This document shows positions 23,842 through 32,036 of a stretch of 32,036 bases of DNA, in pieces (the first letter of the stretch is position 1; each line of letters starts with the position of its first letter). The stretch spans positions 1-32,036 of the forward strand of contig JAPULZ010000015.1 in the NCBI GenBank assembly GCA_027294455.1, written 5' to 3'. The position numbers were made by a program, and so were the translations under genes. The notes below the pieces were generated by a model. It saw only the letters and a list, made by a program, of their open reading frames with translations, was not told where the DNA came from and made no database searches. This DNA is from Gemmatimonadota bacterium (GTDB lineage Bacteria; Gemmatimonadota; Gemmatimonadetes; Gemmatimonadales; GWC2-71-9).

Positions 23842-26535
23842 CTACATCATGAAACCCAGGGAGATATACAACCCCAACCGTTCTACGCTCTGCGCCAGTC
23901 CCACGCTGATGGTGCTGTTGCGATCCAGAAACGCGAACCAGACCCCACCACCCGCCGCCATGTGCCACTCGTCCGAGTCTTCACCTTCGAGATACACGCG
24001 GCCGATATCCGCCAATCCGAACACGCCCAGATCCACGGGCAACAACAGGCGAAAATTGGTGAGGAACAAGCGGAGCTCGGCGTTTGCGTGCACCAGCGCG
24101 TCTCCCGCGAAGCGTTGCTCGTTGAATCCCCGGAGATTGGCGGCGCCGCCCAGGAACGCGGCCTCGAAAAAGGGGAATTCCCCCCATATCTTCTTGCCAC
24201 CGACGCGCAGGGCCAGGGTGGGTTCGAGCGGGACGGCGGCGCTCAGGTACGCCGCGAACGACCCCTCGACCGAGCCATAGGGCGTGGCGGGGTCGAGCAT
24301 GTCGGTCACGACGGTCCCCCGCCCCGTCAAATGAATGCCACGGGTCGCCGCGACGGGACGGTCTCTGGTATCCACCTCCACGAAGGCACTGCCACCAATC
24401 TGCTTGAAGGGTGCCGATCCATACGGGCGTTCCGCGTCCACGAGATTGCCACGACCCAAGCGCGTGTGGTTCAATTTGAAGAACGCCTGCAATGCGAAGC
24501 GAGACACGCCACCGAAGAAGGCGTCTACCGACGGGGCAAACGTCACCTGCCGTTGCGTCAACTTGTAGAATTCGCTTGGCTGCGTGATTTCCGTTTCGTT
24601 CCCGAATCCGTGGAACCGGAGCACGTCGATACCGGAGTATCGCACGTCCAACGACAAGCCGAAGCGCCCGGCCACGTCTCTCGTGGAGGTGACCACCTGT
24701 GCTCGACCCCGCATTGGCTTGCTGGCAATCGCACCGAAGACCTCGAGGTAGTTGTCGTAAGGCTGCTTGCGAAATCCGTAGCCGAATCGCCGCGCGCCAT
24801 AGCCCACGAAGAGACCCAAGTCGGGGTTGTAGCTGATCGCGGGAGTGGGAAACCAATCGGCCCCCCAGTCGCGGAAGGGATCTGCCAAGTCGCGCGGCGG
24901 AACGGCGGGAATGGAATCTCCGCAGGCGCCCGGTCGTCTTTCGAGTTGCACGACCGTGCGGGGGGAACGCCGAAACCGCTGGCGATCGGTCACCGTGCCC
25001 TGATGTCCCTCGAACACGTTGTCGCCACGGGCGTCGTACAGGCGCGTGGGTATCTCCGCCCCCGCCACCCGCGACGAGTCGGCTAGAAAATCGTCACCAC
25101 CCCCGCCGATCACACGAATCAGGATACTCCGCCGCACGTTCCCGCGAACCACCGCCGTGTCCCGTCCCCCGTGGAGGTACAGCCGAATCTCCTTGGTCTC
25201 CCGGCCGGTAAACGTGCGCCGGTAGTACGGAGCCGTGTCGGCGTCCCGTCCTTCCGCAAACAATGCTACCGCGACGAGATTACTGTCCAACCGCACGACC
25301 TCGGCGTAGTCCCGCTCGTCAGTGGCGTGGATGTCCACAATTTCCGCCAGGAGCTCGTAGAAGCTGGTGGCCGCGTTGGGAAGGTCGGCACGGCGGCGTT
25401 GCAACGCGTGCAGGAGCCACTCGCCGTCGGCGCGCCCAATCGCGGCTGGCATTGCGGCCACGGCCGCAGCGAGCACGTCGTCCGTCAGGCGCGCTTGCAC
25501 CGAGAGCGCGACCGAGTCCCACACGGCGCGGTCCAACCCGACCAGGAAGCGACGATCGAGCGCCCTCCCCGTCCACGTCAACCCGAATATGCTCGGATAC
25601 TCCGGTCCAAAACTGACCAACTCGCGCACGTAGTGCCGGGCCAAGCTCAAGACCACGCCATCCAGGCTGGCAAACACCTGATCCCGGTCTCGCGGGATCG
25701 GTCGCCACACGTACCCGTCGCCTGCCGGATATCTGGCCCAGCGCCATTGATCGTAGTGGCGATCCCAGTCCCCCAAGTACACGTCCATGAGTCGCGCGGT
25801 GAGGAAGGCCCGGGCATCGACGCGATCACGAGACGACTCCTCGATGGCATCCCACACGTCGTCCGTTCCCTCGATTCGGCGGGATCCCGCAAACCCGGGG
25901 GCGCCGTCCGGCCCGTCCCGGGGACGTTCCTCGAGGAGGCCCAGCACGTCCGCGAAGTCGGCGGCGAAATCCCCGAGTCTGGAATCCCGCGGCATGATCG
26001 CCATCTGGGGTGGCGCGTGGAGCACGCCGACCGCCTCGAGCAGCGGTGACGCGGCCAGGGCACCGGCGGGATGATGTGAGCTGATCTGGTCCTGGAGGAT
26101 GTCGGCGACGAAGGTCTGTCGCAATTCGGGGGCGAGTTTGACCGACGGATCCTTGTCGACCGATCGGAAGACGAACTGCCGTCCGTCGGGATTGACGAAC
26201 CGCAAGGACCGGGTTTGAAACCCGCCGCCCCGGCACACCGCCGTGAGTCCTCCGTGGGCGCTGAGATCCAACACGGCGACCGTGATTGGCCGGGTCCAAA
26301 GATCGCGGTGGTGATCCCCCAACAGGAACCGGCGGAACCAACCGGCCTCGTAGTGAGGGCCCGGCACGAGGACCACGCTATCCGGCCCCACCGTGCGTTG
26401 CCGGCTCGATGCAGGAGTGACGGTGCTGATGTGGGCGCAAACGAGCAGACCGAGCCACGCTCCGGCACGCGGAATGGCCCGTGGGGCTGCATGGAGAAAC
26501 AGCTCGATGAAACGTTCGCAGGTTTTGATACACAT
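23842..26535 (-). CDS. Omp85 (BamA/TamA-like) barrel fused to a kinase-like N-terminal domain
   Basis: 897 residues. A probable signal peptide (about 20-45) is followed by a soluble region of about 450 residues. It shows a Gly-rich loop and strand pair (CRGGGFQTRS), then FVFRSVDKDP (candidate ATP-binding Lys128), and the striking YLGDWDRHYDQW (254-264) with PIPRDRDQVFA (279-289). The last two resemble the catalytic and metal-binding motifs of FAM20C, CotH and HipA-type kinases. A glycine/aspartate turn region (VIGGGGDDFLADSS, about 475-488) links to the barrel. Residues about 560-897 form the Omp85 barrel, with LRGFNEQRFAGD (801-812) as the conserved L6 loop motif. No POTRA domain is recognised. 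It is the first gene of a pair with the Vps62-like lipoprotein. The barrel assignment is secure; the kinase reading is inference, since no search was possible. Confidence 0.8.
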   Translation of the reverse strand: MCIKTCERFIELFLHAAPRAIPRAGAWLGLLVCAHISTVTPASSRQRTVGPDSVVLVPGPHYEAGWFRRFLLGDHHRDLWTRPITVAVLDLSAHGGLTAVCRGGGFQTRSLRFVNPDGRQFVFRSVDKDPSVKLAPELRQTFVADILQDQISSHHPAGALAASPLLEAVGVLHAPPQMAIMPRDSRLGDFAADFADVLGLLEERPRDGPDGAPGFAGSRRIEGTDDVWDAIEESSRDRVDARAFLTARLMDVYLGDWDRHYDQWRWARYPAGDGYVWRPIPRDRDQVFASLDGVVLSLARHYVRELVSFGPEYPSIFGLTWTGRALDRRFLVGLDRAVWDSVALSVQARLTDDVLAAAVAAMPAAIGRADGEWLLHALQRRRADLPNAATSFYELLAEIVDIHATDERDYAEVVRLDSNLVAVALFAEGRDADTAPYYRRTFTGRETKEIRLYLHGGRDTAVVRGNVRRSILIRVIGGGGDDFLADSSRVAGAEIPTRLYDARGDNVFEGHQGTVTDRQRFRRSPRTVVQLERRPGACGDSIPAVPPRDLADPFRDWGADWFPTPAISYNPDLGLFVGYGARRFGYGFRKQPYDNYLEVFGAIASKPMRGRAQVVTSTRDVAGRFGLSLDVRYSGIDVLRFHGFGNETEITQPSEFYKLTQRQVTFAPSVDAFFGGVSRFALQAFFKLNHTRLGRGNLVDAERPYGSAPFKQIGGSAFVEVDTRDRPVAATRGIHLTGRGTVVTDMLDPATPYGSVEGSFAAYLSAAVPLEPTLALRVGGKKIWGEFPFFEAAFLGGAANLRGFNEQRFAGDALVHANAELRLFLTNFRLLLPVDLGVFGLADIGRVYLEGEDSDEWHMAAGGGVWFAFLDRNSTISVGLAQSVERLGLYISLGFMM

Positions 26536-26614
26536 CGCACTGAGCCAGCGCGTGAGTTTGAGTACAACATGACCTCAGTGCGGCCATCCTGCAACCTGGT
26601 ACTCCGGTGCAGCG

Positions 26615-29182
26615 TCAGCGCATGATGTCCTGAAACCGCGGGTCGGACCGCAGCGGCTCCCAGATCGGATCGAGTCCCAAGGGCGGCACGTCGATCCTGA
26701 GGGGGCCCGCCGCGAGCGTCGTCAATTCCTCCAGCGCGTCGTCGGTCTGCCCCAGGAGCATGTAGACCACCGCCAGGTTCCAGACCATGGTCGGCCCGGT
26801 GAAGGCGTCCCTCGCCGTCGGTCGCAACGACGCCCCCCGCACCCCCAGCGTCTCTGCTTCGTCCTCATTGCCCAGGAAAGCGTGTACCGCTCCCAGGTAC
26901 GCTTGCAGTTGTGGCTCGACGGGCTGGCTCACAACGAGGGTCTCGTAGTGGACGCGGGCGGAATCGGCGTACGCCCTCGCCACGGCGTCGCGTCCCGCCA
27001 TGTGATGCACGAACCACGCTCCGCGGACCGGCGCTTCGGCGACCGGCGCCACGACGGCGTATTCGGCCGCCGTGTCGAAGTCACTGTCCAGGACGTGGAG
27101 CCACATGCGGATGGGGGCGAGATCGGCGGAATCCACTCGTACCGCCGCGTCATCGACGACGCGCCATGCATCGGCGGTACCGCCGTCCCGGTGGACGGCC
27201 AGCCACGCCTTCTCGACATACGCCTGCGGCAGCTCGGGCCCTACGGTGATCGCACGGTCCAGGAACCTTTCGGCGTCCTCGAAGCGCCGCATCGCCGCAT
27301 AGCTCTGTCCGGCGAGGAACGCGGCGAAGTAATCCTGCGGTCCGAGCGTGAAGGCTTCTTCAAAATGGCGGACCGCCTCCTCCCACTGCCCCTGGCGACG
27401 CCGAATGAGTCCGATGGCCGTAATGACGTCGGTGTTGTTCGGCTCGCGCGCGCGCACGGCGTCGAACTGCGAGAGGGCCCGTTCATAATCCAGCAGGCCG
27501 TAGTACGCATAGTAGCCGGCGGCGATCTGCACTTCGGATCGGTCGGGGGCCAGTTGCAGCGCACGGGCGATGGCCGCTTCCGCCTCGGGGAGGCGCTCGG
27601 CACCATCCCAGTCCCACGCCAGCCAGGCGTAGGCGTGAGAGAGCGCTGCCAGCGCTTCGGCGAAATTGGAGTCCGCCTCGACGGCCCGCTCGAACATGGC
27701 TACGGCGTTCCGCGCCTCACTCTCGGCCACCCGACGCGTGAAGTGATCGCGACCCCGGAGGTAGGCGTCGTAGGCTTCCTCGCTGTCCGTCGCCCGTGCC
27801 GCAAGGGCCTCCCGCGCGGGCCCGAGGAGTGTGAGGTCCAGCTGGCGAGCCACTTCCTCGCCGATTTCCGTATACACGGTAAAGATCTCGGTGAGGTCCT
27901 CGATGTTGAAGCTACCTCCCCACAAGTTGGTGTCGTCCGAAACGCGAATCAGTTGCGGGCTGATGAGCACGCGACTCGTCGGATCGGCCGGTCGCTCCCG
28001 GCGCAACGTGCCCACGAGCAGATACTGTACGCCCAGAGCGTCCGCGATCTCCTGCGTGGTCCTGTCCGTATTCTTGTACCGTGTGGCACTCTGACGGGAA
28101 ATCACGCCGAGGTCCCCGATCGTACTGAGCCGGGTCGTGATGGCTTCGGTGATGCCGTCCGCCACGTATTCGTCGCCACTGGCCCCGCGATTCTCGAAGG
28201 GTAGGACGGCGAGTCGCGGCACCGCGGTCGGCTGGCTGCTCGAGCGGGACCGAAACGTGACCGTGAGGGCCAGGGCGAGCAGCGCTACACCGAGGACGGC
28301 CAAGCCGCGGGACGCCATGATGCTCTGCGAGCTCGAGACACCGACGAACGCCCGCCCCGCCAGCGCCTCGGCGAATCCGGCGGCGCGTTCGAAGCGGTCA
28401 GCCGGATCCTTGGCGAGCGCTTTCCGGATGGCCGCCGATACGCCGCGGGGTACGTCCGACCGGACCCGCTCTACCGAGGGAATCTCTCCCGAGAAGTGCT
28501 GGTGAAAGACGGACTCCATGGTGTCGCCCACGTAAGGCGGCTGGCCGGTGATCATCTCGTACACCACGCACCCCAACGCGTACTGATCCGTGCGGCCGTC
28601 GACGCTCTCCGACCCCTCGATTTGTTCGGGACTCATATAGGTCGGTGTGCCGATCCGCACCCCCGCGACGGTGAGGGGATTGTCGGTGGCCGCCTTGACG
28701 GCGCGGGCGATGCCGAAATCGGCTACGACGGCGTGCCCCTGCGACAGGAGCACGTTCTCCGGCTTGATATCCCGGTGGATGACTCCTTCGTTGTGGGCGT
28801 AATCGAGGGCGTCGGCCACCTCCCGCCCGTACCGCAGAGCCTCGTCCAACGGCAGCCGGTCGCCCTGAGCGATGCGCGTCCGCAGGGTCTGCCCATCGAC
28901 GTACGGCATGACGTAGAAGAGGAGCCCGTCGGCGTTGCCGGAATCGTAGAGAGGGAGAATGTGGGGATGTTGGAGCCCGGCCGCTATCTCGATCTCGCGG
29001 AGAAAGCGATCTACCCCGATTGAGGCCGACAGCTCGGGCCGCAGCACCTTGACCGCCACTCGGCGGTGGTGGCGTAGGTCCTGGGCGAGGAATACGACCG
29101 CCATGCCGCCGAGTCCGACCTCGCGCTCCACATGGTACCGGTCACCCAGCTCGGCGTTGAGACGCTCGATCAGGTCGTCCAT
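26615..29182 (-). CDS. Transmembrane Ser/Thr protein kinase with TolB-like and TPR sensor half
   Basis: 855 residues. The PknB-type kinase domain (about 15-275) is intact: the Gly loop GLGGMAVV (23-30), Lys45 in VAVK, the catalytic loop HRDIKPEN (136-143), DFG (155-157) and SPE (184-186). One transmembrane helix (about 292-310) follows. The periplasmic part begins with a TolB/FlgO-like domain (RLAVLPFENRGASGDEYVADGITEAITTRL, about 323-352) and continues with TPR-type repeats to the end (LPEAEAAIARALQLAPDRSEVQI, QWEEAVRHFEEAFTLGP, RFEDAERFLDRAITVGP). This composite is very common in Gemmatimonadota and Acidobacteriota. It may phosphorylate regulators in response to an envelope signal. The next gene starts 79 nt downstream on the same strand and may share its transcript. 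Confidence 0.95.
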   Translation of the reverse strand: MDDLIERLNAELGDRYHVEREVGLGGMAVVFLAQDLRHHRRVAVKVLRPELSASIGVDRFLREIEIAAGLQHPHILPLYDSGNADGLLFYVMPYVDGQTLRTRIAQGDRLPLDEALRYGREVADALDYAHNEGVIHRDIKPENVLLSQGHAVVADFGIARAVKAATDNPLTVAGVRIGTPTYMSPEQIEGSESVDGRTDQYALGCVVYEMITGQPPYVGDTMESVFHQHFSGEIPSVERVRSDVPRGVSAAIRKALAKDPADRFERAAGFAEALAGRAFVGVSSSQSIMASRGLAVLGVALLALALTVTFRSRSSSQPTAVPRLAVLPFENRGASGDEYVADGITEAITTRLSTIGDLGVISRQSATRYKNTDRTTQEIADALGVQYLLVGTLRRERPADPTSRVLISPQLIRVSDDTNLWGGSFNIEDLTEIFTVYTEIGEEVARQLDLTLLGPAREALAARATDSEEAYDAYLRGRDHFTRRVAESEARNAVAMFERAVEADSNFAEALAALSHAYAWLAWDWDGAERLPEAEAAIARALQLAPDRSEVQIAAGYYAYYGLLDYERALSQFDAVRAREPNNTDVITAIGLIRRRQGQWEEAVRHFEEAFTLGPQDYFAAFLAGQSYAAMRRFEDAERFLDRAITVGPELPQAYVEKAWLAVHRDGGTADAWRVVDDAAVRVDSADLAPIRMWLHVLDSDFDTAAEYAVVAPVAEAPVRGAWFVHHMAGRDAVARAYADSARVHYETLVVSQPVEPQLQAYLGAVHAFLGNEDEAETLGVRGASLRPTARDAFTGPTMVWNLAVVYMLLGQTDDALEELTTLAAGPLRIDVPPLGLDPIWEPLRSDPRFQDIMR

Positions 29183-29262
29183 GACGAGATTCCGTTAGCC
29201 ATGGCTATAGAATATCGCCTAGACGCGCCGGCGGCGAGGCCGCTGCGCGATTCTAGATTCGA

Positions 29263-29352
29263 GATTCTAGGTTGGTGATTACAGATTGCTCCACTGCCGC
29301 CACACACACCTGTGCACGGCGTCCAAACAACTGCAATCACCGATCTAGAATC
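29263..29352. repeat. Imperfect inverted repeat, GATTCTAG...GGTGATT type
   Basis: The left arm 29263-29288 and right arm 29328-29352 match at about 21 of 25 positions when inverted, sharing GATTCTAG, GGTGATT and CAG blocks around a 39-nt loop. A further GATTCTAG lies at 29249-29256. It begins 5 nt after the permease 3 stop on the minus strand and may cap that transcript, although it lacks a T-run. The same motif family occurs at 9332. Confidence 0.45.
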
Positions 29353-29356
29353 ACTC

Positions 29357-32036
29357 TTATTCGTATCGCAGCGCGACCATCGGATCCACACGCGCCGCCC
29401 GGCGGGCCGGCACATAGCTGGCGAGAAGGGCGACCGCGCTCAACATCACCGACACGGTGGCAAACGTCAGCCCATCGGTGGCTCCCACGCCGATCACAAA
29501 ACGGGAAACCGGTTGCATAGCCGCGGCGCTCAGCAACAGTCCGAGGACGACGCCGGTGCCCACCAAGGCCATTCCTTCCCCGATCACCATCTTGACGACC
29601 CGCCCGCTGTCGGCCCCGAGGGCGACCCGAATTCCGACCTCGCGGGTGCGCTGGACAACGGAGAATGCCACCACGCCGTACAGGCCAACGGCGGCGAGGA
29701 CCATCGCCAACGCGCCAAAGCCCGCGAGCAAGAACGCACCCATCCGTGGGGCGAACAGCGCCACGCCGAGGTGTTCCTCCATGGTCTTGGCTTCGAGCAG
29801 GGGGATGTTGCTGTTGATGGCCTTGACCTCGCGGCGAAAGATCTCCGGTACGGCACTCGGATCGCCCGATGTTGCCGCGATCATGGACATGAAGCGTGGG
29901 TACTCCTGCGCGAACGACACATACAGCAGCGGTCGGGCGTCGCCGAGGGTTCGCACCTTCGTATCGGCGGCAACGCCGATCACCTCGATTTCCGGTCCGT
30001 CCGTCGTGCGGCCGAGCCGGAAGCGCTGGCCCACGACGTCTTCCGTCACCCAGTACCGCCGCGCCATGATGGCGCTCACGATGGCCACCCGCGGAGACGT
30101 CTCGGTATCCGCCGCGCCAAATGGGCGTCCACGAATGATCGGTACGTCGAGAACGCGGAAGTAGTCCGCACTCACGACCCTATAGTCCACGCCGAACCGA
30201 TCCGTCTCCGGCGGGGGTTCGTACCCGGGCACGACGATCTCTCGAGTTTGGATTCCCACGCCCAGGGGAAGCATGTCGGCCAGCGCCACCGATTCCACAT
30301 CGGGATGGGCCAACATCCGGCGCGACAGTTCGTCGAAGAACAGCCGGCCTTCGGCTTCGTCGTATCCGCCCAGTGACACATCGAGTGTGGCCAGAGCGGC
30401 ATTGCGCGTTTCGAAGCCGGGATCCACGCCCTGGGCGTTCACCAGGCTTCGCACAAAGAGCCCCGCGCCGATCAGCAGCACCATGGACACGGCCACCTGC
30501 GACACCACCAGGATGTTGCGCAAGCTGAGTCGGCGCCCGCCTCCACCGACCGACAGGACTTCGTCTTTCAACGTGGGCACGAGATCGGGACGTGAGGCTC
30601 GTAATGCCGGGACCAAACCGAAGAGCATCCCGGTTCCCACCGACAGCAGGACGGTGAACCCGAGGACCGTGCCGTCCAGCCGCAGATCGATGGCGACGGG
30701 TATGGCAATGGGTGGCTGGAACGACACGATGGCCTTGGCGGTGACGAAGGCGATCGCCAGGCCCAACATTCCACCCAGGACTCCCAGCAGCGTGCTCTCC
30801 GTCAGGAGCTGGGCGATGAGTCGCCGGCGCGATGCGCCCATGGCCACGCGAACCGCCACTTCTTTTCTTCGGGAAGAGGCGCGCACCAGGAGCAGGTTGG
30901 CCAGGTTGGTGCAAGCCACGATCAACACGAGGCCCACCACCGCCATCAGCAACCCCGCAACCGGATACAACACGCTGTCCAGCACTGGATGGAGTCGCAC
31001 GTCATTGGTGGGCATGACCACCATGGTGCGCTCGGCGTTACTCTCGGGAAACTTCTCTGCCAGCTCGGCGGCGAAGACCGTGAGGGCGGCCGCCGCCTGC
31101 TCCAGTGTGACCCCCGGTTGCAGTCGGGCGTTGATGAACGACCCACGCCGGCCGGTGCGAGCCTCCAGCTGGGCCCGTTGCCCCGGCTCGATGACCGCCG
31201 CAGTCCCCCACGGCATCCAGTAGTCCGACGTAAACCCGACCATCGTGCCGGCGAACCCCTTGGGCCCGACGCCCACGATCGTCACCGGCCGGCCGTTCAG
31301 CCGCACGGTCGAGCCGAGCACCCCGGGATCGCCATCGTGTCGACGCTGCCACGCCTGGTAACTCACCATGGCGACGAGCTCGGCCACGCCGGGGAGGTCC
31401 TCCTCGGGGGCGAACGACCTGCCCAGGGAGGGCGACAGGCCGAGCACGGGAAAGAAATCGGCCGACAAGTACTCGCAGAACACCATCTCCGACCCGTCGT
31501 CGTCGATCAGACTCACGAGGGCCGTCGTGTTGATCGCCGAACCCGAAAACAGATCGGTGCGCTCACGGATGTCGAGGTAGTCGTGATACGAAACAGCGCT
31601 GGGATCGTCCGTGCCACGCTCACTGAGAAACACGCGCACCAGTTCCGAGGGATTGTCGTACGGCAACGGCCGGAACAGCACGGCGTTCACGATGCTGAAG
31701 ATGGCGGTGTTCGCCCCGATGCCGAGCCCCATGATGACCACCGCCAGCGCGGTGAAGGCCGGGCTCTTGCCGAGGCGACGCACGGCGTAGCGCAAGTCGT
31801 GGAGGAAGACGTCCATGGGACTCGTTGCTTTCGTCGAAGGTTCTTGGCGCCGCACCCACAACGCATGGCGGAACGCGCCGCGGGCTCTGAGAAAGAGATC
31901 CACCCGTATGGCCAGCGGAGAGCGGCCCTCCCGGCGCATGGCGTCCAGTCGATGCCACAGCTCGCCTTCCCACTCCATCAACCACGTGGCCCGCAACCGG
32001 AGCGGAACCAGCCGCGACGCGGTGCGGACGAGCGCG
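29357..32036 (-). CDS. ADOP-type orphan FtsX/MacB permease 3 (5' end beyond the window)
   Basis: At least 892 codons are open to the right edge. The visible prefix (RLVPLRLRATWLMEWEGELWHRLDAM) is a third type of N-terminal region, different from permeases 1 and 2. It probably begins outside the window, although a TTG at 31996 or ATG at 31978 cannot be excluded. The core begins at MDVFLHDLRYAVRRLGKSPAFTALAVVIMGLGIGANTAIFSIVN, continues with LIVACTNLANLLLVRASSRRKEVAVRVAMGA, a MacB-type periplasmic region, and a second FtsX core ending AARVDPMVALRYE. As with the others there is no ATPase. No PadR gene is visible, but it would lie upstream of the edge. The Ser/Thr kinase gene follows about 175 nt later on the same strand. 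Confidence 0.9.
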   Translation of the reverse strand, partial: ALVRTASRLVPLRLRATWLMEWEGELWHRLDAMRREGRSPLAIRVDLFLRARGAFRHALWVRRQEPSTKATSPMDVFLHDLRYAVRRLGKSPAFTALAVVIMGLGIGANTAIFSIVNAVLFRPLPYDNPSELVRVFLSERGTDDPSAVSYHDYLDIRERTDLFSGSAINTTALVSLIDDDGSEMVFCEYLSADFFPVLGLSPSLGRSFAPEEDLPGVAELVAMVSYQAWQRRHDGDPGVLGSTVRLNGRPVTIVGVGPKGFAGTMVGFTSDYWMPWGTAAVIEPGQRAQLEARTGRRGSFINARLQPGVTLEQAAAALTVFAAELAEKFPESNAERTMVVMPTNDVRLHPVLDSVLYPVAGLLMAVVGLVLIVACTNLANLLLVRASSRRKEVAVRVAMGASRRRLIAQLLTESTLLGVLGGMLGLAIAFVTAKAIVSFQPPIAIPVAIDLRLDGTVLGFTVLLSVGTGMLFGLVPALRASRPDLVPTLKDEVLSVGGGGRRLSLRNILVVSQVAVSMVLLIGAGLFVRSLVNAQGVDPGFETRNAALATLDVSLGGYDEAEGRLFFDELSRRMLAHPDVESVALADMLPLGVGIQTREIVVPGYEPPPETDRFGVDYRVVSADYFRVLDVPIIRGRPFGAADTETSPRVAIVSAIMARRYWVTEDVVGQRFRLGRTTDGPEIEVIGVAADTKVRTLGDARPLLYVSFAQEYPRFMSMIAATSGDPSAVPEIFRREVKAINSNIPLLEAKTMEEHLGVALFAPRMGAFLLAGFGALAMVLAAVGLYGVVAFSVVQRTREVGIRVALGADSGRVVKMVIGEGMALVGTGVVLGLLLSAAAMQPVSRFVIGVGATDGLTFATVSVMLSAVALLASYVPARRAARVDPMVALRYE

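Noticed and set aside
25647-26594. Alternative 315-codon minus-strand frame overlapping the kinase-like Omp85 gene
   Set aside because: Its translation is Arg/Ser/Pro-rich shadow sequence. The 897-residue frame has a signal peptide, motifs and a barrel.

Overview
The window looks like a chromosomal segment from a GC-rich, Gram-negative, probably Gemmatimonadota-type bacterium. The main evidence is the Ser/Thr kinase with a TolB-like sensor half, the PadR plus 'orphan' FtsX/MacB permease pairs (the ADOP type first named in Acidobacteria), several lipoproteins, and outer-membrane barrels. The 16S fragment fits but was judged by eye only. No phage, transposase, CRISPR array or tRNA was found.

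Left edge (1-2600): the 5' part of a 16S rRNA gene on the minus strand, with its leader, a boxA antiterminator and a near-consensus promoter. Upstream of it on the same strand is a TrkH potassium transporter. The gap 2200-2711 is not empty. Read on the minus strand it holds a 9-bp inverted repeat, a Shine-Dalgarno fully complementary to the 16S tail, a possible 20-codon ORF with a CxxC motif, and a strong hairpin terminator.

2712-12431: a cytosolic M3 oligopeptidase converges on a DUF4097-type surface protein. A small unknown gene lies divergent from a padR-permease operon, whose promoter overlaps a dyad operator. The permease gene converges on a lipoprotein-like SMP-30 beta-propeller that is translationally coupled to an 82-residue unknown protein. 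An M28 aminopeptidase-like exported protein follows.

12525-21859: a second padR-permease operon on the minus strand, also with a dyad over its promoter. Divergent from it is a co-directional run of a HEAT-repeat/cyclophilin fusion, an amidohydrolase lipoprotein and an exported M14 zinc carboxypeptidase. Together with the M3 and M28 enzymes, the window is rich in peptide and metabolite hydrolases.

21867-32036 (all minus strand): a third orphan permease running off the right edge, then a transmembrane Ser/Thr kinase with TPRs. After these come a large protein joining a kinase-like signature to an Omp85 barrel, and a lipoprotein joining a Vps62/DUF946-like domain to a C-terminal barrel. The last two are 25 bases apart and are the most unusual part of the window. 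Short dispersed repeats (GTAGGGGCGAGGC dyads and GATT-rich elements) sit at several gene ends.
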